The notes below the pieces were generated by a model. It was not told where the DNA came from. It saw only the letters and a program-made list of their open reading frames with translations, and ran no database searches. A stretch of 64,000 bases of DNA, taken from assembly GCF_965284335.1 (NCBI RefSeq), contig NZ_OZ260076.1; one strand, 5' to 3'. The first letter of the stretch is position 1. The number at the start of each line of letters is the position of its first letter. The position numbers were made by a program, and so were the translations under genes. Positions 52,511 through 61,368 of this stretch are shown one piece after another. Origin of the DNA: Tabrizicola_A sp965284335 (GTDB lineage: Bacteria; Pseudomonadota; Alphaproteobacteria; Rhodobacterales; Rhodobacteraceae).

Positions 52511-53985
52511 AGCCCGTAAAGACCCGCGAATTTGGCCTCGAGATAGTCGAGAAGCGGGCCTTCGTGGGGCTCAAAGCCGCAAGCATGGGCGATGGTGTCG
52601 CGGGGCGTGCGCAATCCGCCGTGGCGTTGCAGGTTTTCGCGCAGCCAGCCGGTGGCGGCGGAGGTGTCGCCTTGGGCCAGTTGGGCGTCAAGGTCCGGCA
52701 CGGCGGCGCGCAGCGCCTGATGCAGGCAACCGGCATAGACATTGCCAAGCGTATAGGTCGGGAAATAGCCGAAAAGGCCACAGGACCAATGCACGTCTTG
52801 CAGCATGCCATGGGCCGGGCGGTCAACGGCCACGCCAAAATCGGCCTTGAAGCGGTCGTTCCACGCAGCCTCAAGATCACCCACCGCAAGGTCACCCCGG
52901 ATCAGCGCGCGTTCCAGATCAAAGCGCATCATGATGTGCAGGTTGTAATGCACCTCATCGGCCTCGGTCCGGATAAAGCCCGGTTGCACGCGGTTGACGG
53001 CGGCGTAGAAGGCCTCGGCGTTGGGCAGATCAAGGCTGCCAAAGCGGTCCTGCATCTGGCCAAACATCCAAGCCGTAAAGGCGCGGCTGCGGCCGATCTG
53101 GTTTTCATAGATCCGGCTTTGGCTTTCATGCACGCCCATCGAGCAGCCATGGCCGATGGGGGTCATGGCATAGTCGGGGTCAATGGCCAGCTCATAGCTG
53201 GAATGGCCGACCTCGTGGATGGTGGAGTAAAAGCAGTTGAACGGGTCGGTTTCGACGACGCGGGTGGTGATGCGGCTGTCATTGCCGCCGCCGGAACTGA
53301 AGGGATGCACCGCAAGGTCGATGCGGCCACGCGACCAGTCATAGCCGAAGGCGGTGGCCAGATCGAGCGCCATGCGCAATTGGCTGTCAGTGTGGAAATG
53401 ACCCGAGAGCGCGGCAGGCGCGGGTTTGGCCAGAACGGCGGCGCGCAGGGCCACCAGACGCGGGCGCATCCGGTCGAACATCGCGCCAAGGCTTGCGGCA
53501 CTGGCGCCGGGTTCATAATCATCAATTAGCGCGTCATAAAGATCACCGCCCGAGGCAAGGGCTGCGGCCTCCTCACGCTTCAAGGCCAGCACTTCGGCCA
53601 GCGTGGGCAGGAAGGCCGCGACATCGTCGCGCGCGCGGGCCTCGGCCCAGATGCCTTGGGCGACGGAGGTGAGCCGCGCCAGCGCCTCGGCCAGATCGGC
53701 GGGCACTTTGGTGGTGCGCTCATAAGACCGGCGGATCAGCCGTAGTTGCGCGGCACCGGCGGCATCGGGGGCCTCAGCCGCCGCCAGCCAATCGGCGATG
53801 CGCGGATCGGTGCGACGGGCGTGCAGCACCCCCTCCATTGCCGCCATCTCCTCGCCGCGCTGATCGGCCGCGCCGCGTGGCATCATGGTTTCCTGATCCC
53901 AGCCCAGCCGCTCGGCCACCATGGAGATCGCCTCGGTCTGGCGCTGAAACGCCATCAGCTCGGCAAAAGCGGTGTTGTTGGTCAT
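52507..53985 (-). CDS. M32 family carboxypeptidase
   Basis: 492 aa zinc metallopeptidase of the Taq carboxypeptidase (M32) family. The HEXXH motif is in STIHEVGHSSYELA; the following MGVHESQSR supplies the third ligand. The start at 53985 (MTNNTAFAELMAF) overlaps the ctaA stop (ATGA), so upstream codons in the open frame are not used. It trims C-terminal residues from peptides in the cytoplasm. Confidence 0.94.
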   Translation of the reverse strand: MTNNTAFAELMAFQRQTEAISMVAERLGWDQETMMPRGAADQRGEEMAAMEGVLHARRTDPRIADWLAAAEAPDAAGAAQLRLIRRSYERTTKVPADLAEALARLTSVAQGIWAEARARDDVAAFLPTLAEVLALKREEAAALASGGDLYDALIDDYEPGASAASLGAMFDRMRPRLVALRAAVLAKPAPAALSGHFHTDSQLRMALDLATAFGYDWSRGRIDLAVHPFSSGGGNDSRITTRVVETDPFNCFYSTIHEVGHSSYELAIDPDYAMTPIGHGCSMGVHESQSRIYENQIGRSRAFTAWMFGQMQDRFGSLDLPNAEAFYAAVNRVQPGFIRTEADEVHYNLHIMMRFDLERALIRGDLAVGDLEAAWNDRFKADFGVAVDRPAHGMLQDVHWSCGLFGYFPTYTLGNVYAGCLHQALRAAVPDLDAQLAQGDTSAATGWLRENLQRHGGLRTPRDTIAHACGFEPHEGPLLDYLEAKFAGLYGL

Positions 53986-55130
53986 GCGGTGCCCTTTGCA
54001 ATGGATCCGGCGATGGGATAGGCCGACAGATGCCGCGCCCGGATGATGAGAACCCAAAGGATCACCGCACCAATCTGGTGGGTGATGGCAATGTGCATAT
54101 GCGCCGCCGTCAGCACGGTGATGATGCCAAGGACCATCTGCGCCACCATCATCGCCATGACGGCGTGAAACGCGTTTCGCGTCGCCGCATGGGCGGACTG
54201 CCGCCCGCGCAGCCAGACGACGATGCCGAAGGCAAAGAGGAGATAGCCCGCCATGCGGTGCATGAACTGCACCAGTCCCGGGTTTTCAAAGAAGGCATGC
54301 CAGACCCCGCCGCCGCCCGGCACATAAAAGGCATCCGCCGGGAAGAACTGGCCGTTCATATCAGGCCAAGTGGGAAAGCCGCGTCCGGCATCAATGCCCG
54401 CGACCAAGGCCCCGAGCAGGATTTGCAGAAAGGCGAAATGCATCAGCCCGGTGGACAGGCCCACCAGCTTGCGTTCAGAATTGCGCCGCGCCTGAAGCAG
54501 ATCTTTTTCCGACCGACCGAGCAGGAACACATACCACGCAATCAGGCCAAGGATGATGAAGGCCAGCCCCAGATGCGTGGCCAGCCGGTAGGATTTGACA
54601 TCCACCTGCTCGCCCACCAGCCCCGAGGAGACCATCCACCAGCCGATGGCCCCTTGCAGCCCCCCAAGCGCCCCAAGGCCCAAAAGCCGCCCCGTCCAGC
54701 CCGCCGGAATGGCGCGGGCGGCCAGAAAGCCCACAAAGCCCACCGCCCAAACCAGTCCCACCACGCGGCCCAATTGCCGATGCGCCCATTCCCACCAGAA
54801 GATAACCTTGAATTCCGCCATCGACATCTGGCTGTTTTGCAACTGGAATTCCGGGGTGGCCTTGTATTTGTCGAACTCCACCACCCAATCGGCATCTGAA
54901 AGCGGGGGGATGGCGCCGGTGACGGGCTTCCATTCGGTGATCGACAGGCCCGAGTCGGTCAGCCGCGTCAGACCGCCCACCGCGATCATCATGGCGACCA
55001 GCATGAACAGCGCCACAAGCCAGGCCCGAATGCCGCGTCGCGCGCCTTTGTTCCCCTCGATCAGCCCGCCCTGCGGGGCGACCTGCGCGGTTGCCCCAAC
55101 CTCTTCAAACAGCTTGCGCTTTTCCGCCAT
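53982..55130 (-). CDS. ctaA: Heme A synthase
   Basis: 382 aa, COX15/CtaA type 2. Oxidises heme O to heme A for aa3-type cytochrome oxidase. Eight predicted helices; conserved histidines in WWEWAHRQLGR, YRLATHLGLAF, QFMHRMAGYLLF and ITHQIGAVIL, and the GLTRLTDSGLSITEWKPVTG signature. First gene of an overlapping three-gene run. Confidence 0.95.
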   Translation of the reverse strand: MAEKRKLFEEVGATAQVAPQGGLIEGNKGARRGIRAWLVALFMLVAMMIAVGGLTRLTDSGLSITEWKPVTGAIPPLSDADWVVEFDKYKATPEFQLQNSQMSMAEFKVIFWWEWAHRQLGRVVGLVWAVGFVGFLAARAIPAGWTGRLLGLGALGGLQGAIGWWMVSSGLVGEQVDVKSYRLATHLGLAFIILGLIAWYVFLLGRSEKDLLQARRNSERKLVGLSTGLMHFAFLQILLGALVAGIDAGRGFPTWPDMNGQFFPADAFYVPGGGGVWHAFFENPGLVQFMHRMAGYLLFAFGIVVWLRGRQSAHAATRNAFHAVMAMMVAQMVLGIITVLTAAHMHIAITHQIGAVILWVLIIRARHLSAYPIAGSIAKGTA

Positions 55131-55198
55131 GCCCGTCCCCTTCGCGTCTTGCGCCAGAGACTAGGCCCGCGGCGAGGGGCCTTCAAGGGCCAGCACCG

Positions 55199-55762
55199 TC
55201 AAAGGGGGCCGTCAAACCACGGCTTGCCCTGCGTCAATCCGCCCCGGATCAGAAAACCGGGCTGGGCGACCTCGGGGAAATCGGCCTGCCAATCGCGAAA
55301 ACGGTCATTGGTGACCACCCGCGCCCCCAATCTGCGGGCCGCTTTCAGGATATATGTGTCGGCCTGCACCCCCTTTGGCACCACCAAAACCCGATCCGTC
55401 GGCAGCCCCAGCCGCCGGGCCATCTCGGCATCATCCTGATAGCGGTCATGGGTCTTATACCCGGCATTGGCGTCGAACATCACGCCAACACCCAGCCCCT
55501 TGGATTCAAGCGCGCGCACCACCCGTCGCACCGCCTCTACCGATGGCTGGCCATTTTCCCAATGCATCACGTTGGACCCGTCCACCACAACCTGCGCCTT
55601 CTTTGGGGCATCGGGCTTGGCCTTTGCGCGGGGCGCGCGCCACCAGAGCCACAGGCTGGCCAACAGGCAAGGCCCGGCCAAAAGCACAAAATCAGACCAG
55701 CCCGGCACGAACAGCGACAGGGCAAGGCCCGCACAAGACAAAAGGGCGATGAAAACAATCAT
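55199..55762 (-). CDS. Membrane-anchored Zc3h12a-type ribonuclease
   Basis: 187 aa. Two N-terminal hydrophobic segments (about 2-20 and 24-42) are followed by a PIN/NYN-type domain of the RNase_Zc3h12a group: VVVDGSNVMHW with the first catalytic Asp, GVGVMFDANAGY, QDDAEMA and VVTNDRFRDW. The eukaryotic relatives (Regnase-1) cleave mRNA; bacterial copies are barely studied. The membrane anchor would place the nuclease at the inner membrane. Confidence 0.78.
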   Translation of the reverse strand: MIVFIALLSCAGLALSLFVPGWSDFVLLAGPCLLASLWLWWRAPRAKAKPDAPKKAQVVVDGSNVMHWENGQPSVEAVRRVVRALESKGLGVGVMFDANAGYKTHDRYQDDAEMARRLGLPTDRVLVVPKGVQADTYILKAARRLGARVVTNDRFRDWQADFPEVAQPGFLIRGGLTQGKPWFDGPL

Positions 55763-55831
55763 AGGGCGAAGTCTCGCCCGGGTTTCCGGCGGAAACAGGG
55801 CGAAACCCCGGCCAGTTTTGGCATTTTACCC

Positions 55832-57070
55832 CTAGCGCAGGCGGCGCAGCAACTCCAGCGACGGCTCACCCGTCACCGGCAGCCCGGCGGCCTGCTGATA
55901 GGCCGAAATCGCCGCGCGGCTCTTGGCCCCGATCACCCCGTCAGTGCCGCCGGTGTCATAGCCCGCATCGGTCAGCGCGCGTTGCAGCGCCTGACGGTCG
56001 GCCATGGTCATGCCGGTCTTGTCCGGCCCCCAATCGGCCTGCACGGGCGGACGGCCAAGGATGCGGTCAGACAGATACCCCACCCCGATGGCATAGCTTT
56101 CGGCATTGTTATAGCGCAGGATCACGTTGAAATTCTGCGTCAAAAGAAAGGCCGGGCCGCCCACACCCTTCGGCGCAATGATAGAGCCCCCCGCAGGCAC
56201 CGCGCCCCCAGTGGCCGAGGTAACCCCAAGGGCCGCCCATTCGCCCGCCGATTTGCCCTTGCTGCGCCCCAAAAGGGCGGGGTTGAACCCCTCGGGCAGC
56301 CGCACCTCACCGCCCCATGGCAACCCGCGCTGCCAGCCCGAGTTCTTCAGATAGGCGGCGGTCGAGGCAAGGGAATCGGTCGGATCCTCGCTCCAGATGT
56401 CGCGCTTGCCGTCGCCGGTGAAATCCACGGCATAGGCAAGATACGATGTCGGGATAAACTGGGTATGCCCCATCGCCCCGGCCCAAGACCCGGTCATCCC
56501 CCGCGCCGAGACATCGCCATTGGCGATGATCTTCAAGGCGGCGATCAACTGGCTTTCAAAGAATTCACCGCGCCGCCCATCATAGGCCAGCGTCGCCAAG
56601 GCCGACACCACAGGCACATTGCCGCGCCTTGTGCCGTAAAAGCTCTCCAAGCCCCAGACGGCGGTGACGACATGGGCCTCAACCCCATAGCGCGCCTCGA
56701 TCCGGGCCAGAACCGGCCCATATTGGCGCAGCTTGTCTTGGCCCATGCTCACCCGATCGGGCCTTGCGGCAATGGCCAGATATTCTTCCAGCGTGCGGGT
56801 GAACTCGGTCTGGTTGCGGTCGCGCTCCACCACATCGGGCAGAAATCCTGCCGATCCCATGGCCTCATTGATCACGCCCGCCGGGATGCCGCGCGCCGCC
56901 GCCCGGGCGCGAAAGCCCTGAACCCAGGCGTCAAACCCGGCATTGGGCACGGCGCGCATCACGGGTTCGGCCTGCGCCGCCCCCACCGGGCCACCGCCAC
57001 CGCCCACGCAGGCCGAAAGCCCGGCCGCCGCCAACCCCATCACCATGAACCGCCGTGTCACCGCCTGCAT
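55832..57070 (-). CDS. Lytic murein transglycosylase, MltB type
   Basis: 412 aa. The N-terminal export signal ends in a lipobox-like LSAC near residue 21. The catalytic Glu is in AVWGLESFYGTRRG, with GAMGHTQFIPTSYL following. A C-terminal peptidoglycan-binding domain (about 350-412, LQRALTDAGYDTGGTDGVIG) completes it. It cleaves glycan strands with formation of anhydro-MurNAc. The ATG at 57070 is chosen for the signal sequence and an AGGATAGGG site. Confidence 0.92.
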   Translation of the reverse strand: MQAVTRRFMVMGLAAAGLSACVGGGGGPVGAAQAEPVMRAVPNAGFDAWVQGFRARAAARGIPAGVINEAMGSAGFLPDVVERDRNQTEFTRTLEEYLAIAARPDRVSMGQDKLRQYGPVLARIEARYGVEAHVVTAVWGLESFYGTRRGNVPVVSALATLAYDGRRGEFFESQLIAALKIIANGDVSARGMTGSWAGAMGHTQFIPTSYLAYAVDFTGDGKRDIWSEDPTDSLASTAAYLKNSGWQRGLPWGGEVRLPEGFNPALLGRSKGKSAGEWAALGVTSATGGAVPAGGSIIAPKGVGGPAFLLTQNFNVILRYNNAESYAIGVGYLSDRILGRPPVQADWGPDKTGMTMADRQALQRALTDAGYDTGGTDGVIGAKSRAAISAYQQAAGLPVTGEPSLELLRRLR

Positions 57071-57141
57071 GTCTTGCCCTATCCTGCTGGTCTTTCGCCA
57101 AAGCCTAGCCCAGAAGCCCAAAGGTTTGAATCAAATTTGGC

Positions 57142-57162
57142 TTCCTCTTGGCCCAAATACTC
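57142..57162. repeat. GGAGTATTT repeat, half copy
   Basis: TTCCTCTTGG.CCAAATACTC matches the right arm of the repeat at 10384-10404 with one difference. No opposing arm is present. Confidence 0.6.
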
Positions 57163-57198
57163 AAATCCGCCGACCGGCCCCGCGCGCCACGCTTGGCC

Positions 57199-57948
57199 TC
57201 ATTCGCCCCCTTGGCGCAGCTTATAGGCAATCTGGCGCAGCATGCCGTGAAAGGTCTGCACCTCGGCCCGCGTCAGGTTCAGCCGCGCCCACATGTTGCG
57301 CAGATTAAGCCGCATGCCCGCAGCCTTGGTGGGCGGAAAGAAGAACCCCGCCGCCTCCAGCCGTTCCTCGAAATGATCGCCCAGTTTCTCCACCTCTTCG
57401 CGGCTGGCAAAATCGGTGCGGGCCAGCGCCATGACCTCAGGGGCCACATCCGATTGCTGGCGGCCCCATTCATAGGCCACCAAAAGCGCGCATTGGCCCA
57501 AATTCAGGCTGGGAAAGTCCGGGTTCACCGGCACGGTGATAATGGCATTGGCCAAGGCCACATCGTCATTTTCCAGCCCCGCACGCTCGGGGCCAAAAAG
57601 GATGCCCACCCGCTTGCCCGCCGCCCCCATTTCGCGCGTCATTTGCAAGGCACGTTCGGGGGTGACAACGGGTTTCACCAATTCGCGCGGCCGCGCGGTG
57701 GTGGCAAAGACATAATCGCAATCCGCCACGGCGCGGGGCACATCGGGGAAAATCCCCGCCGCATCCAGCACCCGCCCCGCGCCCGAGGCCATGGCATTGG
57801 CCTTTGGGTTCGGCCAACCGTCGCGCGGATCAACAATGCGCATCCGATCAAGGCCAAAGTTCAGCATCGCCCGCGCGGCAGCCCCGATATTCTCGCCCAT
57901 TTGCGGACGCACCAGAATAAAGGCGGGGGGGATCGGGGGCTGGGTCAT
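57199..57948 (-). CDS. TrmJ-like RNA 2'-O-methyltransferase (SPOUT)
   Basis: 249 aa SPOUT-family methyltransferase of the TrmH group 1 / TrmJ type. It starts MTQPPIPPAFILVRPQMGEN, then IGAAARAMLNFG, and has the SAM-knot motifs ILFGPERAGLENDDVALA and VPVNPDFPSLNLGQCALLVAYE. TrmJ methylates position 32 of some tRNAs. The ATG at 57948 is chosen because homology starts there. It is divergent from the thiE-like gene. Confidence 0.9.
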   Translation of the reverse strand: MTQPPIPPAFILVRPQMGENIGAAARAMLNFGLDRMRIVDPRDGWPNPKANAMASGAGRVLDAAGIFPDVPRAVADCDYVFATTARPRELVKPVVTPERALQMTREMGAAGKRVGILFGPERAGLENDDVALANAIITVPVNPDFPSLNLGQCALLVAYEWGRQQSDVAPEVMALARTDFASREEVEKLGDHFEERLEAAGFFFPPTKAAGMRLNLRNMWARLNLTRAEVQTFHGMLRQIAYKLRQGGE

Positions 57949-58087
57949 CGTTTTGGCACCTGTGCGGAACATTTCCCGCCAGATACGCGATCTTGCCCGC
58001 CCGCGAAAGGCCGCAGGACTGGTGGGCAGCCAATAGCCAAGCCCGAAAAAGACTGCTAAGCGATGGCCCAAGCCGAAGGAGCCCGAT

Positions 58088-58717
58088 ATGTCCACCGACG
58101 CCGCCGCAGATCGTCCGCAAATCACCCTGATCACCCCCCCCGCCTTTGAGCTTGAGGTCTTTCCCGACCGTTTGGCGCGGGTGCTGGATGGGGCCGAGAT
58201 TGCCTGTGTGCGTCTCGCGCTGGCCACCAAGGACGAAGATATGATCCTGCGCGCTGGCGATGCCTGCCGTCTGGTCGCCCATGAGCGGGACGTGGCGATT
58301 GTCATTGAAAACCATGTGCTGATGGTGGAACGCCTCGGCCTTGACGGGGTGCATCTGACCGATGGCGCACGCTCGGTGCGCAAGGTGCGCAAGGATCTTG
58401 GGGCCGATGCGATTGTCGGGGCCTTTTGCGGCACCTCCCGCCATGAGGGGATGAACGCAGGCGAAGCAGGGGCAGATTACGCCGCCTTTGGCCCGGTGGG
58501 CGAAACCGCGCTGGGCAAGGGCGAACGGGTGGAGTTCGATCTTTTCGAATGGTGGAGCCAGGTCATCGAAGTGCCCTCCATCGCCGAAGGCGCGCTCACG
58601 GCTGATCTGGTGGCCAAATTCGGCCCCGTCACCGATTTCTTTGGCATTGGCGAGGAAATCTGGGCGGCCGAAGACCCGCTCGCGTCCCTCAAGGCGCTGA
58701 TGGCCCCATTGGGCTAA
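58088..58717 (+). CDS. Thiamine-phosphate synthase family protein
   Basis: 209 aa TIM-barrel of the ThiE/TenI family. DGVHLTDGARSVRKVRKDLG and DYAAFGPVGETALG match the phosphate-binding strands. ThiE joins the thiazole and pyrimidine units of thiamine. No other thi gene is adjacent and some substrate residues look altered, so a diverged role is possible. Confidence 0.75.
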   Translation: MSTDAAADRPQITLITPPAFELEVFPDRLARVLDGAEIACVRLALATKDEDMILRAGDACRLVAHERDVAIVIENHVLMVERLGLDGVHLTDGARSVRKVRKDLGADAIVGAFCGTSRHEGMNAGEAGADYAAFGPVGETALGKGERVEFDLFEWWSQVIEVPSIAEGALTADLVAKFGPVTDFFGIGEEIWAAEDPLASLKALMAPLG

Positions 58718-58792
58718 GCGCCCCTCGAGGAGAAGCCGAAGGCGCCCGACGAGAGACAGCGTCGAGAGATGGCGTCGAGAGATGGCGAAAGA

Positions 58793-59614
58793 TCAGTTTT
58801 CCGCCAAAGGGTGGCTGGTGCGGATCACGCGTTCGCAATGCGCGGCCAGATCCTTGCGGCTGGGAAAGGCATCTACCGGCACCTCGGGATGAAAGATCAC
58901 CTCGACCCGGCCCTGCCGCCGCGCGGCCAGCGTCAACAGAAGATGCGGGCCGAACTCCATATTGCCCCACCAGCCATAAAAGCGCGGATCTTCCCCCGGC
59001 GGGGCGTGATAGACCACGGTGACGGGCTGGATAAACAGCACACGGTCCAGCCCATGGCTGTAAAACGCCTGAAACAGCGAGGATTTGAACGGCAAAACGC
59101 GGATCGCATCGGTGCTGGTGCCTTCGGGAAAAAAGCACAAGCGATGGCCCGCGCGCAGCCGCGCCTCAAACAGCTCTTGCTGGGCCTTCGCCTCGGTGCT
59201 TTTGCGCGCGATGAACACCGTGCCCGTCGCCCGTGCCAGCCAGCCGATACCCGGCCAATCGGCCACTTCGGATTTTGACACAAAGTAAATGCGCTGCGCC
59301 GCGTTCAGCGCGAAAATATCCAGCCATGACGAATGGTTGGCCACCACAGCACCCTTTTGCTGCATGGGCTTGCCCCGCACCGTCAGCGGCAAGCGCAAGA
59401 TCACAAAGGCGCTGCGGCAAACGAATTGGGTGATAAAGGGCGTCACGGGGCGGTTTTGGCCGCAGAGCGGTCGTTCCACCAGCCGCACCAGTAACAAAGC
59501 CAACAGGCAGCCATAGGTCACCAGCCCCAAGCCCGCGCCGCGCAGCGCGATGCGCGCCCAACCGCCAAGCCCCGGTTTTTCCATGCTGATGGGATCATCG
59601 CGCCAATCGGTCAT
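58793..59614 (-). CDS. olsA: Lyso-ornithine lipid / 1-acylglycerol-3-phosphate acyltransferase
   Basis: 273 aa PlsC-family acyltransferase. The HX4D motif is in VANHSSWLDIFAL and the second block in CFFPEGTSTDAIRVL. One membrane helix lies at about 20-45. Placed 25 bases after olsB, it most likely adds the second acyl chain to lyso-ornithine lipid, as OlsA does. A general PlsC role cannot be excluded. Confidence 0.85.
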   Translation of the reverse strand: MTDWRDDPISMEKPGLGGWARIALRGAGLGLVTYGCLLALLLVRLVERPLCGQNRPVTPFITQFVCRSAFVILRLPLTVRGKPMQQKGAVVANHSSWLDIFALNAAQRIYFVSKSEVADWPGIGWLARATGTVFIARKSTEAKAQQELFEARLRAGHRLCFFPEGTSTDAIRVLPFKSSLFQAFYSHGLDRVLFIQPVTVVYHAPPGEDPRFYGWWGNMEFGPHLLLTLAARRQGRVEVIFHPEVPVDAFPSRKDLAAHCERVIRTSHPLAEN

Positions 59615-59639
59615 GCTGTTCACTTTGGTGCCGCGCCCA

Positions 59640-60425
59640 TCATTCCCGCTCGCCCTGCTTGCGAATCCAAAAGGCGCGGTGCTTGTCGCTCATCCTTGCG
59701 GTGTCCAGCACCAGACAAACATCGGTGGTGTTGAAGGCATGATCGACAAAAGCCCCCTCACCCACAAAACCGCCCAGCCGAAGATAGGCGCGGATCAGGG
59801 CCGGGGTGCCGGCCACGGCGGCGCGGCGGTCCAAAGCCTCGGGCTCGATCAGGCGCATTGTCACGGCATGGGGGGGCAGGGCCTTGACGCGCAATTCGGG
59901 CGGGGCAAGGTGATGATGGGCAAGATAAGACAAAGGATGGGCAAGCGCCGCCACATCGGTGCCGTGAAACGAGGCGGCCCCGAAAAGAATTTCGATATCG
60001 CGTTCCAGCACATAGGCCGCCAGCGCGTTCCAAAGCTGCAACATCGCACTGCCGCCGCGATAGGCCGGATGCACGCAAGACCGCCCCAATTCCACCAGCT
60101 TGCGCCCCGTGGCCTTTAGCGCCGTCAGATCATATTCGCTTTCCGAATAAAACCGCCCTGCGCTTGCCAAACGGTCCGAGGGCAACAGCCGATAAGCCCC
60201 CACCACATCATCCAGATGGGCCGCATCGCGCCGGGTGTCGATCAGCAACAGATGGTCGAAATGGGCGTCAAACGCATCGATTTCCAGCAGCCGATCATGA
60301 TCGACCAAGGGCCCATTGGCCCCAAGCTCTTGCACGAAAACCCGGTAACGCAAGCGCTGTGCCGCGCGCAGATCACGCTCATCCCGAGCCAGTCGCAAGA
60401 CAAAGGCGCTGTCGTCGTCAGTCAT
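59640..60425 (-). CDS. olsB: L-ornithine N-alpha-acyltransferase
   Basis: 261 aa GNAT-fold enzyme that moves a 3-hydroxyacyl chain from acyl carrier protein to ornithine, the first step of ornithine lipid synthesis. LRYRVFVQELGANG, GAYRLLPSD, ELGRSCVHPAYRGG and LFGAASFHGTD match OlsB. The ATG at 60425 (MTDDDSAFVLRLA) is chosen from homology. An almost perfect CtrA-type box lies 110 bases upstream. Confidence 0.9.
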   Translation of the reverse strand: MTDDDSAFVLRLARDERDLRAAQRLRYRVFVQELGANGPLVDHDRLLEIDAFDAHFDHLLLIDTRRDAAHLDDVVGAYRLLPSDRLASAGRFYSESEYDLTALKATGRKLVELGRSCVHPAYRGGSAMLQLWNALAAYVLERDIEILFGAASFHGTDVAALAHPLSYLAHHHLAPPELRVKALPPHAVTMRLIEPEALDRRAAVAGTPALIRAYLRLGGFVGEGAFVDHAFNTTDVCLVLDTARMSDKHRAFWIRKQGERE

Positions 60426-60536
60426 TGCGGCCCATCTCTGCCCATACCGGACATGATGTAAGACCGGCCTGTCGGCAATGCAACCAAAGCTGACGCCCCG
60501 CGCGAAAGCTGCAAGACGATGCAATCACAGATTGCG

Positions 60537-60551
60537 TTAAGGGCTTCTTAA
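60537..60551. promoter_or_regulatory. CtrA-type box TTAA-N7-TTAA upstream of olsB
   Basis: TTAAGGGCTTCTTAA, matching the CtrA binding consensus TTAA-N7-TTAA, in the 138-base gap between olsB and DUF3553. chpT, which phosphorylates CtrA, is 210 bases away. Binding is not shown by sequence alone. Confidence 0.5.
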
Positions 60552-60563
60552 CCAGATACTGGC

Positions 60564-60737
60564 TCATATACCGAAGACAGGCTCCAGATGGATCTGGGTC
60601 AGATCAATCACCCTTTTGCCTGCGTGTTCAAAGTTCACGGTGACGCGGTTGCCAATGTTGGATTGCACCTGACCCAAGCCCCAATCGGGCTGTGCGGGAT
60701 GGCGCACCATCATTCCCGGTTCCAATAGCGCTGCCAT
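60564..60737 (-). CDS. DUF3553 domain protein
   Basis: 57 aa: MAALLEPGMMVRHPAQPDWG, then QVQSNIGNRVTVNFEHAGKR. It matches DUF3553, a small SH3-like module also found at the C-terminus of some UvrD/PcrA-type helicases. AAAGGGGGC precedes the ATG. It starts 25 bases from the divergent chpT. Function unknown. Confidence 0.8.
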   Translation of the reverse strand: MAALLEPGMMVRHPAQPDWGLGQVQSNIGNRVTVNFEHAGKRVIDLTQIHLEPVFGI

Positions 60738-60762
60738 ATTTGGTCTGTGCCCCCTTTGAAGG

Positions 60763-61368
60763 ATGCCCGTCATGCTGGACAAGCCCGATCTTTCCGCCCT
60801 TTTGGGCTCTCGGATCTGCCATGACCTTATCAGCCCGATCGGCGCCATCAGCAATGGGGTTGAACTGATGTTGATGGATGGGGCGGCCAAGGGCCCCGAA
60901 ATGACCTTGGTCGCCGAAAGCGTGGCCCATGCCAATGCCCGCATTCGGTTTTTCCGGGTGGCCTTTGGTCAAACCTCGAAAGATCAGCGCATCGGCGCGG
61001 CAGAGGTGAAGGGGATTTTGGCCGATCTGGCGCGGGGCAGCCGGATGACGGTGGATTGGCTCACGCCGGTTGATCTGTCGCGGCGCGAATGCAAGCTGGC
61101 TTTCCTGTGCATCCTGTGTCTGGAAACCGCGCTGGGCCAAGGCGGGCGCATCACGGTCGAGCGTGGCGAGGCGCGCTGGACGGTGAGTGGCAGCGCCGCG
61201 CGGCTGCGGGTGGACGCGACCCTGTGGGAGGCGCTGTCAAACCCCGCCGCGGGGGCCGATATTGGCCCCGCGCAGGTGCAATTTCTGTTGGTGCCAGATG
61301 AGGTGGCCCGCCAGCACCGCCGCCTGACGGTGGAGCTGAGCGAGACCGAAATCCGCCTTACGTTCTAA
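60763..61368 (+). CDS. chpT: Histidine phosphotransferase ChpT
   Basis: 201 aa. It passes phosphate from CckA to CtrA and CpdR, controlling cell cycle in Caulobacter and motility and gene transfer agents in Rhodobacter relatives. The phosphorylated His is His20 in SRICHDLISPIGAISNG. The C-terminal part is a degenerate ATPase-like domain. The stop overlaps the convergent proA end by 11 bases. Confidence 0.88.
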   Translation: MPVMLDKPDLSALLGSRICHDLISPIGAISNGVELMLMDGAAKGPEMTLVAESVAHANARIRFFRVAFGQTSKDQRIGAAEVKGILADLARGSRMTVDWLTPVDLSRRECKLAFLCILCLETALGQGGRITVERGEARWTVSGSAARLRVDATLWEALSNPAAGADIGPAQVQFLLVPDEVARQHRRLTVELSETEIRLTF

